Assembly (NCBI GenBank): GCA_020634755.1
Contig: JACKBC010000012.1
Span: 1 to 64,000 of the forward strand
DNA length: 64,000 nucleotides
Source of the DNA: Caldilineaceae bacterium
GTDB lineage: Bacteria > Chloroflexota > Anaerolineae > Caldilineales > Caldilineaceae
Reading direction: 5' to 3'
The position numbers were made by a program, and so were the translations under genes. This document shows, piece after piece, positions 16,802-25,353 of the stretch. Below the pieces are notes generated by a model. The model saw nothing but the letters and a program-made list of their open reading frames with translations. It made no database searches and was not told where the DNA came from. The first letter of the stretch is position 1. Each line of letters opens with the position of its first letter.

Positions 16802-17222
16802 ATAGCTCTGTGCTTCGCACAACCGCATCATCAATCTTGAGCTCTGTGCGTTGCACAACTGCATCATCAATCTTGAGCTCTGTGCTTCGCACAACCGCAT
16901 CATCAATCTTGAGCTCTGTGCTTCGCACAACCGCATCATCAATCTTGAGCTCTGTGCTTCGCACAACCACATCATCAATCTTGAGCTCTGTGCTTTGCAC
17001 AACCGCATCATCAATCTTGAGCTCTGTGCGTTGCACAACTGCATCATCAATCTTGAGCTCTGTGCTTCGCACAACTGCATCATCAATCTTGAGCTCTGTG
17101 CTTTGCACAACCGCATCATCAATCTTGAGCTCTGTGCTTCGCACAACCGCATCATCAATCTTGAGCTCTGTGCTTCGCACAACCGCATCATCAATCTTGA
17201 GCTCTGTGCTTCGCACAACCGC
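16802..17222. repeat. Tandem array of twelve 36-bp hairpin units upstream of ccoN
   Basis: Uninterrupted 36-bp units, each with a TGTGC-nnn-GCACA hairpin joined by AACCGCATCATCAATCTTGAGC-type sequence. The stem is invariant while the three-base loop varies: TTC in eight units, GTT in two, TTT in two. There are no unique spacers, so it is not CRISPR. 36 is divisible by three, so several frames stay open as repetitive ORFs, which I regard as artefacts. The array ends 25 bp before the ccoN start. Confidence 0.95.
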
Positions 17223-17247
17223 TATCTAAATACGGGAGGAGATACTA

Positions 17248-18756
17248 ATGACGACCACCAGTCAGCCCTGGAACCGTCTGATCCAGCGCTTTGGTTCGCC
17301 GCGAGAGCGAACCAGCACCGTGGGTCAGGCCATACAGGAATTTGATGACAGCGCCGCCCGCCTGTGGCTCTACAGCTCGATTGTCTGGCTCACCATCGTT
17401 GACCTTTTTGGCTTGATTCTGGCTCTGGAGCTGATCAGCCCCAACCTCTTTGCCGGCGTGCCGTGGCTGCTCTTTGGACGGGTGCGTCCACTGCACGTCA
17501 ATGGCGTAATCTTCCCCTGGCTTTCCATGATGTATTGGGGGGCGCTCTTCTATATGATCCCGCGCTTGACCGGACGACGCGGCATGTGGAGCGAACGGCT
17601 GGCCATTTGGACCGCCTGGGCCTTTAACGTCTGGTTTGTGCTGGGTATCATCACCATTATGGCGGGGATGACGCAAGGGCGCGAATATGCCGAGTTTATC
17701 TGGCCGCTGGATATTGTGCTGATCGTGCTCTGGTTTAGCAATGTTTTCAACATGTTGATGACTGTGGCCACCCGCCGCGTGAAACCACTTTATGTGACGA
17801 CCTGGTGGGCGCTGGCGGCGCCGCTGTGGCTGGGCGCCGATTATATTATTGGCAACGTAATTTGGCGACCGGGGGCCATCTGGGGCAATGGCGTTAGCGG
17901 TGCGCTGGACACCAGCATGGCCGACGGCATGTTAAACTGGTGGTATGCACACAATCTTTTTGGCCTCTGGCTCACCCCTATGTTGCTGGCCGGCCTCTAT
18001 TATCTGGTGCCCCGCATTACCAAAACACCGCTCTACAGCCACACGCTCAGCCTTATCTCTTTCTGGGGCATGGCCTTCTTTTACACGGGCGTTGGGCATC
18101 ATCACCTGTTGCAGACGCCCACGCCCGGATGGCTCAAAACAATTGCCATTCTGTCCAGCATCAGTCTGCTCATCCCCGTCTTTGCGTTTACGGTCAACAT
18201 ATTGATGACCATGCGCGGCAACTGGGAGAAATTCTTTACCAATCTGCCGCTGCGCTTTGGATTGACCGCTTTTGTATTTTATTTCCTCGTAAATGTCCAG
18301 GGCAGTTTCGAAGCCATCCAGAGCTTTAACCGGCTGACCCATTTTACAAACTTTGTGGTGGCGCACGCCCATCTGGCGCTGCTCGGTGCGTTTACCTTCC
18401 TGGGGATGGGGCTCATCGACTACATCATTCCGCAGATTTTGAAGAAGCCGCTCTATAGCGCCCGCCTGGCTGAGTGGCAATATTGGCTGATTGTCATCGG
18501 CTTTCTCGGTTTCTTTTGGGCGCTGACGATTGCCGGCTTTATCCAGGGGCAGGCCTGGCTGCGCGGCATACCGGAAGTCAACGTGATTCCCTTCTTGCGG
18601 CCCTACTTTATGGCGCGCGCCATCTTTGGCGCCATGATCGTACTCTCTGGCATTGTCCAGGCCTACAACATATATCGCACCGTGCACACCGATACCCGTC
18701 ACCTGCTCCACATGGAGATCAGCGATGCACTGCCCGAACTGGAGGTTACGGCATGA
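17248..18756 (+). CDS. ccoN: cbb3-type cytochrome c oxidase subunit I (CcoN)
   Basis: 502 residues, about 12 membrane helices, preceded by GGGAGGAG. It is the catalytic subunit of cbb3 oxidase, which reduces O2 to water and pumps protons. Visible ligands: H83 in RPLHVNGVIFPWL (low-spin haem b), H235 in WWYAHNLFGLW (CuB), H284 and H285 in YTGVGHHHLLQTP (CuB), and H373 and H375 in VVAHAHLALLG (haems b3 and b). Tyr279 just before GVGHHH matches the position of the cbb3 active-site Tyr. All redox ligands are present, so it should be functional. It is the first gene of a seven-gene operon and directly follows the 36-bp hairpin array. Confidence 0.93.
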   Translation: MTTTSQPWNRLIQRFGSPRERTSTVGQAIQEFDDSAARLWLYSSIVWLTIVDLFGLILALELISPNLFAGVPWLLFGRVRPLHVNGVIFPWLSMMYWGALFYMIPRLTGRRGMWSERLAIWTAWAFNVWFVLGIITIMAGMTQGREYAEFIWPLDIVLIVLWFSNVFNMLMTVATRRVKPLYVTTWWALAAPLWLGADYIIGNVIWRPGAIWGNGVSGALDTSMADGMLNWWYAHNLFGLWLTPMLLAGLYYLVPRITKTPLYSHTLSLISFWGMAFFYTGVGHHHLLQTPTPGWLKTIAILSSISLLIPVFAFTVNILMTMRGNWEKFFTNLPLRFGLTAFVFYFLVNVQGSFEAIQSFNRLTHFTNFVVAHAHLALLGAFTFLGMGLIDYIIPQILKKPLYSARLAEWQYWLIVIGFLGFFWALTIAGFIQGQAWLRGIPEVNVIPFLRPYFMARAIFGAMIVLSGIVQAYNIYRTVHTDTRHLLHMEISDALPELEVTA

Positions 18757-20303
18757 GCGCCATTCCTGAAATTCCCAGCGAACCGATCTATCCCGACAAT
18801 TGGCCGCCGCATCCGCGCAAAAAGATGGTCATGACGCCATTGATGGCCACCGTGGGCGCGCTGTTGGCCTTTGCCACCGTGGTCTTTATGGTTGTCTATT
18901 TGCCCACGACGACCTTTGAGCCGCCGCCATCGGATAACTGGCGACCGTTGACCGATTTGGAGATGCAGGGACGCAACGTCTTTCTGGCCAATGGCTGCAT
19001 CTATTGCCACAGCGGCTTTACGCGGCCCCAGGATATTTATGCCGACCAATATTACGTCTATTCCCGCGTCTCGGAGCCCGGTGACTATATGGGGGCCGGC
19101 GAAACACCCAATCTCTTTGGCACCATTCGCACCGGGCCGGACCTGTCGCAAGCGGGTGGTTTCCACCCCGATGATTGGCATTACGCCCACTACACCAATG
19201 CGCGCTATACCACGCCGATCTCAATTATGCCCTCTTTTGAATTTTTGTCGCTGGACGAGATAAAGGCGCTGATCGCCTTTACCCAGTCCCGCGGGGGCAA
19301 GCTGGCCGATATGCGCATGCTGCATCAGCAAAACCTCAAGGCGTTTGAGCAAGCCGTGGCCAACATTGCCGCACCGGGCGAAAAAGGTGACCGCACCGAC
19401 GGCTTTCCATCGGCCGGCGCCATTGACAACTTGATGCTCATGGAGCGTGGCTATTGGACAACAAGTAACCCGCTGCCGGTAACCACGCAGAATCTGGTGC
19501 GCGGGCGCCAAATTTTTGAAGAGCGCTGCATCGGCTGCCACGGCAGCCAGGGCGACGGCAATGGTCCAGCCGCCTTCTATTTTAATCCACCGCCGGCCGC
19601 TTTTAATGTGGCTGACGACCAGGAACATGGCTCTGATACGTCTCCGGGCGCCTATTATTGGCGTATTTTGCGCGGCATTCCCGGGTCCGCCATGGAAAAC
19701 TTTGGCACGCGGCTTTCGGTTGACGATATCTGGAAAGTGGTGCTGTTCCTCAAAACCATTCCCAATGGCGGCCTGACCGCGGAAGTACCCACGCCCGATA
19801 TGTATATCCAGTGGAAGGCTTATCCCGAATTTTACAAATGGGTGAATTGCTTTGCCCCCCAAGAAGATTACTACTTCCAGCCCAGCTCGCCGACGAATGC
19901 AAGCGTAGATGCAGGCAGCGTGCTTACCAACACGGCCAATGTAAACGTCAACCAGGCCATTACGCCTAGCATCATGATTACAAACACGGCGCTTTCGTCC
20001 GATATGGGGGATATGCCTGCAATGGTCCCCGATGGTGAAATGAATCCTTCGTATGCTGTTACAGAGTGGATGACGACAAACAACGCACGCCCGTGCGGCA
20101 GCAAGGGCTTTGAAAACGTTACCCTGCTGGATATTCTGGCCGAAGTTTCAGAACGCACTGATGGGTTTGCTCGCCAGGGAGTTGATCAAGTTCCCTTTAT
20201 TCCCACAGCACTGATAGACCAAACGCAACTAACGCCGCAGTTTATTGATAAAGTGTGGGGGCAAGACAACCCCGGCATCAAGCCCGCGGCTGGTAATAAA
20301 TAA
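18753..20303 (+). CDS. CcoO-like cytochrome c subunit fused to a second cytochrome c domain
   Basis: 516 residues. The ATG overlaps the ccoN stop (ATGA). One membrane anchor (about 26-50) is followed by a first c-haem domain, C82-I-Y-C85-H86 with axial Met in IMPSF (M159), typical of CcoO/FixO. A second cytochrome c domain has C259-I-G-C262-H263 and IPGSAMENFG as the likely Met ligand. In proteobacteria the extra c-haems sit on a separate CcoP. Here a single chain carries both, so no ccoP follows. The C-terminal ~150 residues, with an Asn/Thr-rich linker and VNCFAPQED, lack a recognised domain. It delivers electrons to CcoN. Confidence 0.87.
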   Translation: MSAIPEIPSEPIYPDNWPPHPRKKMVMTPLMATVGALLAFATVVFMVVYLPTTTFEPPPSDNWRPLTDLEMQGRNVFLANGCIYCHSGFTRPQDIYADQYYVYSRVSEPGDYMGAGETPNLFGTIRTGPDLSQAGGFHPDDWHYAHYTNARYTTPISIMPSFEFLSLDEIKALIAFTQSRGGKLADMRMLHQQNLKAFEQAVANIAAPGEKGDRTDGFPSAGAIDNLMLMERGYWTTSNPLPVTTQNLVRGRQIFEERCIGCHGSQGDGNGPAAFYFNPPPAAFNVADDQEHGSDTSPGAYYWRILRGIPGSAMENFGTRLSVDDIWKVVLFLKTIPNGGLTAEVPTPDMYIQWKAYPEFYKWVNCFAPQEDYYFQPSSPTNASVDAGSVLTNTANVNVNQAITPSIMITNTALSSDMGDMPAMVPDGEMNPSYAVTEWMTTNNARPCGSKGFENVTLLDILAEVSERTDGFARQGVDQVPFIPTALIDQTQLTPQFIDKVWGQDNPGIKPAAGNK

Positions 20304-20313
20304 GGAGATGAAG

Positions 20314-20616
20314 ATGAAAAAGATTATCACCGCTGTGGGCGCCGCTGCTGGTCTGGCTGGCTGGTCTATTTTATGCGCGCAGACCGCGCTGGCCGCGCCC
20401 GTGCTGCATGATGCTCCCAAGGGCAGTGAATGGATTATGGCCGATTGGATGTTTCTGAGCTTTGTCATGTTTGCCGGTGCCGCATTTGTGGCGTTTTTGA
20501 TGGCGCTCAAGAGCGGCATGCTCAGCAATTTGGAAGAGGCCAAGTACTATATTTTGGAGATCGATGAGGCGGATTACTATACACCCGAATGGGCCAAGGA
20601 GGGAGACGCCCAATGA
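20314..20616 (+). CDS. CcoS-like small membrane protein of the cbb3 operon
   Basis: 100 residues from MKKIITAVG, chosen because AAGGAG lies 6 bases upstream; an ATG at 20308 is also possible. A signal-like first segment (AAAGLAGWSILCAQTALAA) precedes a second membrane helix (MADWMFLSFVMFAGAAFVAFL). The tail LKSGMLSNLEEAKYYILEID resembles CcoS/FixS proteins, where a short helix is followed by a GQFDDLE..AYRILFDD-type motif. CcoS helps insert haem or copper into cbb3 oxidase. The match is by motif only and this protein is longer than usual. It lies 10 bp after the CcoO-type gene. Confidence 0.55.
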   Translation: MKKIITAVGAAAGLAGWSILCAQTALAAPVLHDAPKGSEWIMADWMFLSFVMFAGAAFVAFLMALKSGMLSNLEEAKYYILEIDEADYYTPEWAKEGDAQ

Positions 20617-20960
20617 ACGACGTACCCACCGGCAATTCAAGCGATACCGTGCAGCAATATTACAACCATCTCTATCATCACTATCTAGATACGTTGACCC
20701 AAACTTACTACATCCACTGGGACACACTGGGATGGGTGCTGCTGTGGCTGGTTGTGTTGGCAGGTTCTTTCTATGCCTTTACCCGCTGGCAGCGCAATAC
20801 CCGGCAACCCAGTGAACCCTATCCGGTAGAATCCTATAATGGGTACATTCAGGAAAGTAATGGCCCGGTCGGCACCTTTTTGACGGTCTTCTTTATCGGC
20901 ATGGTGGTCTGGCTGTTGATTACTACGGTGCTGGATCTGGTCAATGGACAAATATACTAA
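20613..20960 (+). CDS. Small two-helix membrane protein of the cbb3 operon
   Basis: 115 residues from MNDVPTGNSS, with its ATG overlapping the preceding stop (ATGA), a strong sign of co-translation. Helices span about 39-57 (TLGWVLLWLVVLAGSFYAF) and 85-107 (GTFLTVFFIGMVVWLLITTVL). The N-terminus is Tyr/His-rich (QQYYNHLYHHYLDTL). No family is recognised. It is presumably an accessory or structural subunit of the oxidase. Confidence 0.75.
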   Translation: MNDVPTGNSSDTVQQYYNHLYHHYLDTLTQTYYIHWDTLGWVLLWLVVLAGSFYAFTRWQRNTRQPSEPYPVESYNGYIQESNGPVGTFLTVFFIGMVVWLLITTVLDLVNGQIY

Positions 20961-20972
20961 AGGAGCCACACC

Positions 20973-21281
20973 ATGAGTTCCATTGTTGCCTATTCACAAG
21001 TCGTGCAGGCCGTTGTGCCGGCTGACGCGTGGGACGAAACCTACTTTTCACTGCTGTCACTGAAAAGCCATATTCAATCCTTGCCCGGCTGGCAGCGCTT
21101 TGACCTCTGGGCGCACGACCAAGCTGATGGCACTGTTAAAGTCCTGATTATCACCAACTGGGACTACCCCGATCAGCTGCGCTATTGGCTGGAACGCGGG
21201 GTCACGCCAGACGCCATTCTGCGCGCCATGCAGCCGACACCGGAAAATGTAACGGTAGACCTGTTTGAAGGAGTTGTTTAA
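20973..21281 (+). CDS. Dimeric alpha/beta-barrel (ABM-like) small soluble protein
   Basis: 102 residues preceded by AAAGGAG. The pattern of short strands and helices (MSSIVAYSQVVQAVVPADA, LPGWQRFDLWAHDQADGTV, KVLIITNWDYPDQLRYWLER) resembles antibiotic-biosynthesis-monooxygenase-type ferredoxin-like folds, including haem-binding members. No catalytic residue is diagnostic. Its place inside the cbb3 operon hints at haem handling or oxidase maturation; this is inference only. Confidence 0.5.
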   Translation: MSSIVAYSQVVQAVVPADAWDETYFSLLSLKSHIQSLPGWQRFDLWAHDQADGTVKVLIITNWDYPDQLRYWLERGVTPDAILRAMQPTPENVTVDLFEGVV

Positions 21282-21319
21282 ACGCAAAGCGTTGTTCCCA
21301 AAAATGAAGGAAAGCGACC

Positions 21320-21541
21320 ATGAATCAGAAGCCAGAAATGAGCGATTCTACCATAGATAAACAAATCCCCGCGGCGGGTGAGCCCTCTCATGCTGAGCAT
21401 CCCAATACGCATTTTGAACGCGAAGATGACCGCTGGTATGTGCGCTTTCGCATTAGCGATTGGCTGATATTACTCACCATGATCGGCATTTACCTGCTGT
21501 GGACCGGTGTTGTCTATTGGTTTGAGCCCGGCATACGTTAA
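21320..21541 (+). CDS. Single-helix small membrane protein of the cbb3 operon
   Basis: 73 residues. A hydrophilic N-terminus (about 1-44, with FEREDDRWYVRFRISDW) leads into one helix (WLILLTMIGIYLLWTGVVYWF) and a short tail. It has the size and topology of CcoQ-type small subunits but no recognisable motif. GAAGGAA precedes the ATG, and the next gene starts 14 bp after its stop. Confidence 0.65.
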   Translation: MNQKPEMSDSTIDKQIPAAGEPSHAEHPNTHFEREDDRWYVRFRISDWLILLTMIGIYLLWTGVVYWFEPGIR

Positions 21542-21555
21542 TAAGGAGCCCACCC

Positions 21556-24500
21556 ATGTTTCTGCTCGAATGGACTGCCAGCGATCTGCTGATGATGGCC
21601 TTGGCGGCATCGGTCATGATCGGCACCGTGCTCTGGTTGGTGCCCAGCGCCCGCGTGCCGCGCAAGCGATACTATACGCCCGCCGAGATCACCGCGTATG
21701 ATGTGCAGATTCCGCGCTATTTTCTAGCCGCGGCGCTGGCGCTGCTCATTGGCGGCACACACACCGTCATTAAGAATCTGCCCGGCTTTTGGCTCTGGCT
21801 GTGGACGGCCGGCTATGGGGGCCATCTTTTCCGCGACCTCTCCAATTCGCACATTATCATTGTGGGCGGCGGCACCGTTTTGCTCACCGGCATTACCTGG
21901 TATGTGCTGCCACGCTTTGTCAATCGCCCGCTCTATAGTGAGGCATTGGCCGGAGCCTCGCTCTGGTTTACGGTGATTGGCGTCTTTGGTTTCTACCTTT
22001 CCTGGCTCATCTTGGGGCTGGTCGAAGGCCATATGGTGGCCAATGGTTGGGACTATATGGCGGCCAAAGAGGCCGTTGGCGCGTGGCACCGTGTGCCCAC
22101 ACGGCTCACCTCGAGCATTATGGGGGTGGGCTACTGGACCTATGTGCTCAACGTGCTGCTCACGGTGTGGGCCGGTCGTCACGTTGCTAAGCAGCCATTG
22201 GGCCACTTGACCAAGTTTGCGCTGGTTTCGGCGTTGGCCCTTTTTGTGGGCACGGTGCAGGGCGTGTTGCAGGTGTTGCCCGCCAGTGCCGACTGGATCC
22301 ATTATGCCGGTAAATTTGGCCAATACGTGGATCCCATTAGCCACGCCCACATCAATTTGGTCACCGGCATGATGGTCTCACTGGCCGGCTTTTTCATCTA
22401 TTTTAGCAATCAACTCGGCGGCAAATGGATAGACCGCTCCCAGGCCAATCGCCTATTTTGGGTGCTTGTGCCTGGCTCGCTGCTCTTTTATCTCACCTTT
22501 TTGGGGTTGGGGCTGGTGCTGGGGAATGCGGTTAACGGGTACGGCGGGCTGTATATCCCCGAAGTAGTGCCCTTTTTCAGTCAAAGACGGGCGTTGCTGC
22601 TGGCCGTGAGCGGCACAGCTATGCTGGCCGGTTTTTGGCTCTACTTTGTTACGCTCTGGCGGGCGCTGGATCTGCGCACGCTGCTCTATCGAGCGCGGCG
22701 GGGGGAACCGGCGGCCTTTTGGCTGGCTGCGACCGTGGCGCTGGTTGTGGGCACGACGCACGGCCTGCTCCAGGTCATTCCGGCCACTTCCCTTTACTTA
22801 ACCACACCGGAAGAGCTGCCCAACATTCACGCCCAGCTCAACATGGTGGGCGGTGTGCTGCTGGCGCTGATTGGGCTGGTCTATTTGCTGCTGCCCCAAC
22901 TGGTGGGCCAAGCCATTGAGCAGCGGCTGGCGCGCCTGTCGCTGCTTGGCATCGGCAGCGGTATTGCCGGTTATTACGTGGTGACCGTAGCGGCGGGGCT
23001 GGCGCGCTATGGCTATATGCGCCAGGGGCTGGACACGGTGCAGTCGGCGGCGCATTTGGGCTGGGTGGCGCCCGTGCTGCTGACCATCACCAGCGTGCCC
23101 ATGTTGCTCGGCTACGGTGCATTTGCGCTGGCCGTATTCCGCGCCACGCGCGCCTATCGCCAAGCCATGGTCGCAGAGTGGCGTCTGGCGCCGGCGCGCT
23201 TTAGCGGCCCCATGCCGGCGCGGCTCCGGCGCATTCCGCTCTACCAAGTGCTGGGGATGGAGTTTATCGGTGGCTGTATGGGGTGGCCGGGGCTGGGTTG
23301 GCTTTACGCTGGGCAGGCGCTGCCGGGCGTGGCTCTACTGCTGCTGGGGCCGGCCATTGCCTGGGCGCTTTTGCCCATGCTCTTTTCGCCCTTTACCGAG
23401 ACGGCTTTGTCCCAATGGGGCTGGGTGGTGCTGCTGGTTTGGCTGCCTGCTTCCAGCCTGGTGAGCGCGGCGCTGCTGGCGCTCTTTATCCGCCGCAGTC
23501 GCCGCGCCGGCGCCGCGGCTGGCGGCCCTAATAGTCCGGTGCAGGTGAATCCCGCCCTCCAGCCGGCAATGGCGACACAAGCCGCCGCAGTCGCGCGCGC
23601 TCGCATTCCTCGTTCAATGCTGCTGGGCGTCCTGTTGCTGCTGGGCGTGCTGGTCAGTATTCCGCTGACGCCGCTGCTGATGGGTATTCCCGATACGGTG
23701 ACGGCGCAGAGCCTCATGCATGAACTGCCGGACCGCGCCGACGGCGCTTACTTGGCATTGGAGAATGGCGCCGACGCTGGGCTAATGAAACTCATGCCCT
23801 GGAGCTTTGCGCTCGATGAATTTCCCGACAGCGCGCCCGTGCTCAACCCAAGTTATCTGCGCGCCATTCATATTCGCCAAAAGGGGCTGGATGCGGCCGA
23901 GCGGTATCAGCTTTTTCGGCTCGACACCGAAGAGCCAGTGCCGTTGCAGACGGAGGTCGTTGCCTTCCAGCGTGAGCTACTGTTGCAGCCCGCCGCCCCG
24001 CTGCCCCTTGGCAACTATCTGCTGACCATACCCACCGGCGGCATGTTTGCCGGACGCCAATATTACTACTTTGGCCTTTCCAATCTGGTGACGACATTTC
24101 CTCCAGTTGTGCCAGAGGCAACCGACCCCGAAATGCCTACTGTCGCGGCATCAAGCAACTCATCCACCGCCGGCAGCCCCTGGCTCACGCTCTTGCCGCT
24201 TAGCTCGGCGCTGATTAGCGGGTTGGCGGCGTTGGTCATGGCGCGGCGTCTGCGGCAAAAGGTGCGTCCACACGAGGCCGTTTGGACCGTCGCCTTTGCG
24301 CTCTTTGCCGTGGCCGCCGCCGTGCAAGTGGTTGGCGACCGCGGGGGCTGGACGCCCAATCTGGCGCGGCTGTATTATGTGAGCGGGGCGACGCTGGTCG
24401 TGGGCTGGCTGGGGCTGGGCACGTGGCTGCTGCTGGTGCGGCGTCTGTGGCTGCAAAATCTGGGGCTCTGGTTAATGATTCTGGTGAGCGGCTATGCCAT

Positions 24501-24912
24501 CGGTCTAGCCGGCATGGCGCCGGTCGATTCCGCCCAGTTACTCCAGAGTGGCTGGCGCGCCTTGGAAAAACCGATGGCTCTCACCATCCTCACCATTTTG
24601 CTCAACAGCATTGGCACGCTTGTATTGGTGGGTGGCGCCCTCTGGTCGGCGTGGCTGTTCTGGCGCAAAGGCATCATGCGGCAGCGCATGCTTGGTTGCC
24701 TGCTCCTGGCCGCCGGCGCGCTGATCGTGGCCACTGGGGGCAGCTTGACTCGCCTGGGGCACGATGAATATCTTTACATCGCCATGAGCGTGGGCGTGGC
24801 GATTATGTTTTGGGGCTATCTAAAGACGATTCGCCCTGCGGTCATGCATACGAACGCTTCACCTGTAGCCAGACCATCTCCAGAAGCACAGTTGCAAGGC
24901 CAGCCAGCATAA
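21556..24912 (+). CDS. 1118-residue haem-copper-oxidase-like polytopic membrane protein
   Basis: A huge membrane protein ending the cbb3 operon, preceded by AAGGAG. The N-terminal ~450 residues contain three related helix-pair modules: GTHTVIKNLP(68-77)...SHIIIVGGGTVLL (98-110); GTVQGVLQVLP (232-242)...SHAHINLVTGMMV (262-274); and GTTHGLLQVIP (400-410)...IHAQLNMVGGVLL (424-436). Module 2 aligns with the haem-ligand helices of the neighbouring CcoN (VQGSFEAIQ...VAHAHLALLG). There is no GVGHHH or other CuB motif, so O2 reduction is unlikely. About 555-600 resembles a TM2-type segment (GLGWLYAGQALPGVALLL). A ~170-residue extracytoplasmic domain (about 700-870) and several C-terminal helices follow. 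It may bind haem b and pass electrons or stabilise the complex; the function is unknown. Confidence 0.85.
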   Translation: MFLLEWTASDLLMMALAASVMIGTVLWLVPSARVPRKRYYTPAEITAYDVQIPRYFLAAALALLIGGTHTVIKNLPGFWLWLWTAGYGGHLFRDLSNSHIIIVGGGTVLLTGITWYVLPRFVNRPLYSEALAGASLWFTVIGVFGFYLSWLILGLVEGHMVANGWDYMAAKEAVGAWHRVPTRLTSSIMGVGYWTYVLNVLLTVWAGRHVAKQPLGHLTKFALVSALALFVGTVQGVLQVLPASADWIHYAGKFGQYVDPISHAHINLVTGMMVSLAGFFIYFSNQLGGKWIDRSQANRLFWVLVPGSLLFYLTFLGLGLVLGNAVNGYGGLYIPEVVPFFSQRRALLLAVSGTAMLAGFWLYFVTLWRALDLRTLLYRARRGEPAAFWLAATVALVVGTTHGLLQVIPATSLYLTTPEELPNIHAQLNMVGGVLLALIGLVYLLLPQLVGQAIEQRLARLSLLGIGSGIAGYYVVTVAAGLARYGYMRQGLDTVQSAAHLGWVAPVLLTITSVPMLLGYGAFALAVFRATRAYRQAMVAEWRLAPARFSGPMPARLRRIPLYQVLGMEFIGGCMGWPGLGWLYAGQALPGVALLLLGPAIAWALLPMLFSPFTETALSQWGWVVLLVWLPASSLVSAALLALFIRRSRRAGAAAGGPNSPVQVNPALQPAMATQAAAVARARIPRSMLLGVLLLLGVLVSIPLTPLLMGIPDTVTAQSLMHELPDRADGAYLALENGADAGLMKLMPWSFALDEFPDSAPVLNPSYLRAIHIRQKGLDAAERYQLFRLDTEEPVPLQTEVVAFQRELLLQPAAPLPLGNYLLTIPTGGMFAGRQYYYFGLSNLVTTFPPVVPEATDPEMPTVAASSNSSTAGSPWLTLLPLSSALISGLAALVMARRLRQKVRPHEAVWTVAFALFAVAAAVQVVGDRGGWTPNLARLYYVSGATLVVGWLGLGTWLLLVRRLWLQNLGLWLMILVSGYAIGLAGMAPVDSAQLLQSGWRALEKPMALTILTILLNSIGTLVLVGGALWSAWLFWRKGIMRQRMLGCLLLAAGALIVATGGSLTRLGHDEYLYIAMSVGVAIMFWGYLKTIRPAVMHTNASPVARPSPEAQLQGQPA

Positions 24913-24950
24913 GAACTTTGGTCTACTGTCCCGTCGACACTATTGGAAGA

Positions 24951-25018
24951 AGGTAACTATTCAGGCTCTCGAGGGCTGAGACTTCGGCGTGAGCTCAGGG
25001 AACGGCTGAATAGCTACT
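24951..25018. repeat. Family E palindromic repeat, copy E2 (diverged)
   Basis: GGTAACTATTCAGGCTCT and AACGGCTGAATAGCTACT are the diverged counterparts of the arms of E1. It lies 39 bp after the 1118-residue gene and ahead of its terminator. Confidence 0.6.
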
Positions 25019-25025
25019 GAAGAAG

Positions 25026-25069
25026 AACACAAACCAGGTTTGGACCAAAGACCCGGTTTGTGTTTTTTT
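25026..25069 (+). terminator. Rho-independent terminator of the cbb3 operon
   Basis: AACACAAACC (25026-25035) pairs with GGTTTGTGTT (25055-25064), followed by a run of seven T ending at 25069. It is the only strong terminator after the seven-gene block. The rest of 24913-25353 holds repeat E2 and otherwise nothing I recognise. Confidence 0.85.
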
Positions 25070-25353
25070 CATTTCAACCTACACCGATAGCTCAGCCTCT
25101 GCTCTGCGCACGTTGTCCCAACCGCTGGCCGTTCAGGGATAGCCGCTTTTCGTTGCCATGCTGATAGGTAATCTGCGTAGCGTTTACCTAGTCTTTCGGC
25201 TAGGGCAAAAGCTGTACCATTGCAACCAGTTTATAGACCATCGCAGGGCGCAACGGGTGCTCAAATCCTGTATACTGATGGCGCCCATTGTGGGCAAGAA
25301 AGCGTTTGAGCCAGCGAAACTTATATGCGAAACGGAACAAGTGAGAGATAATT

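Noticed and set aside
16802..17222. CRISPR array
   Set aside because: The 36-bp units are contiguous without unique spacers, and no cas genes are present.
16787..17345. Long repetitive ORFs on both strands across the hairpin array
   Set aside because: Units of 36 bp keep many frames open on both strands. No start signal, homology or composition supports translation.
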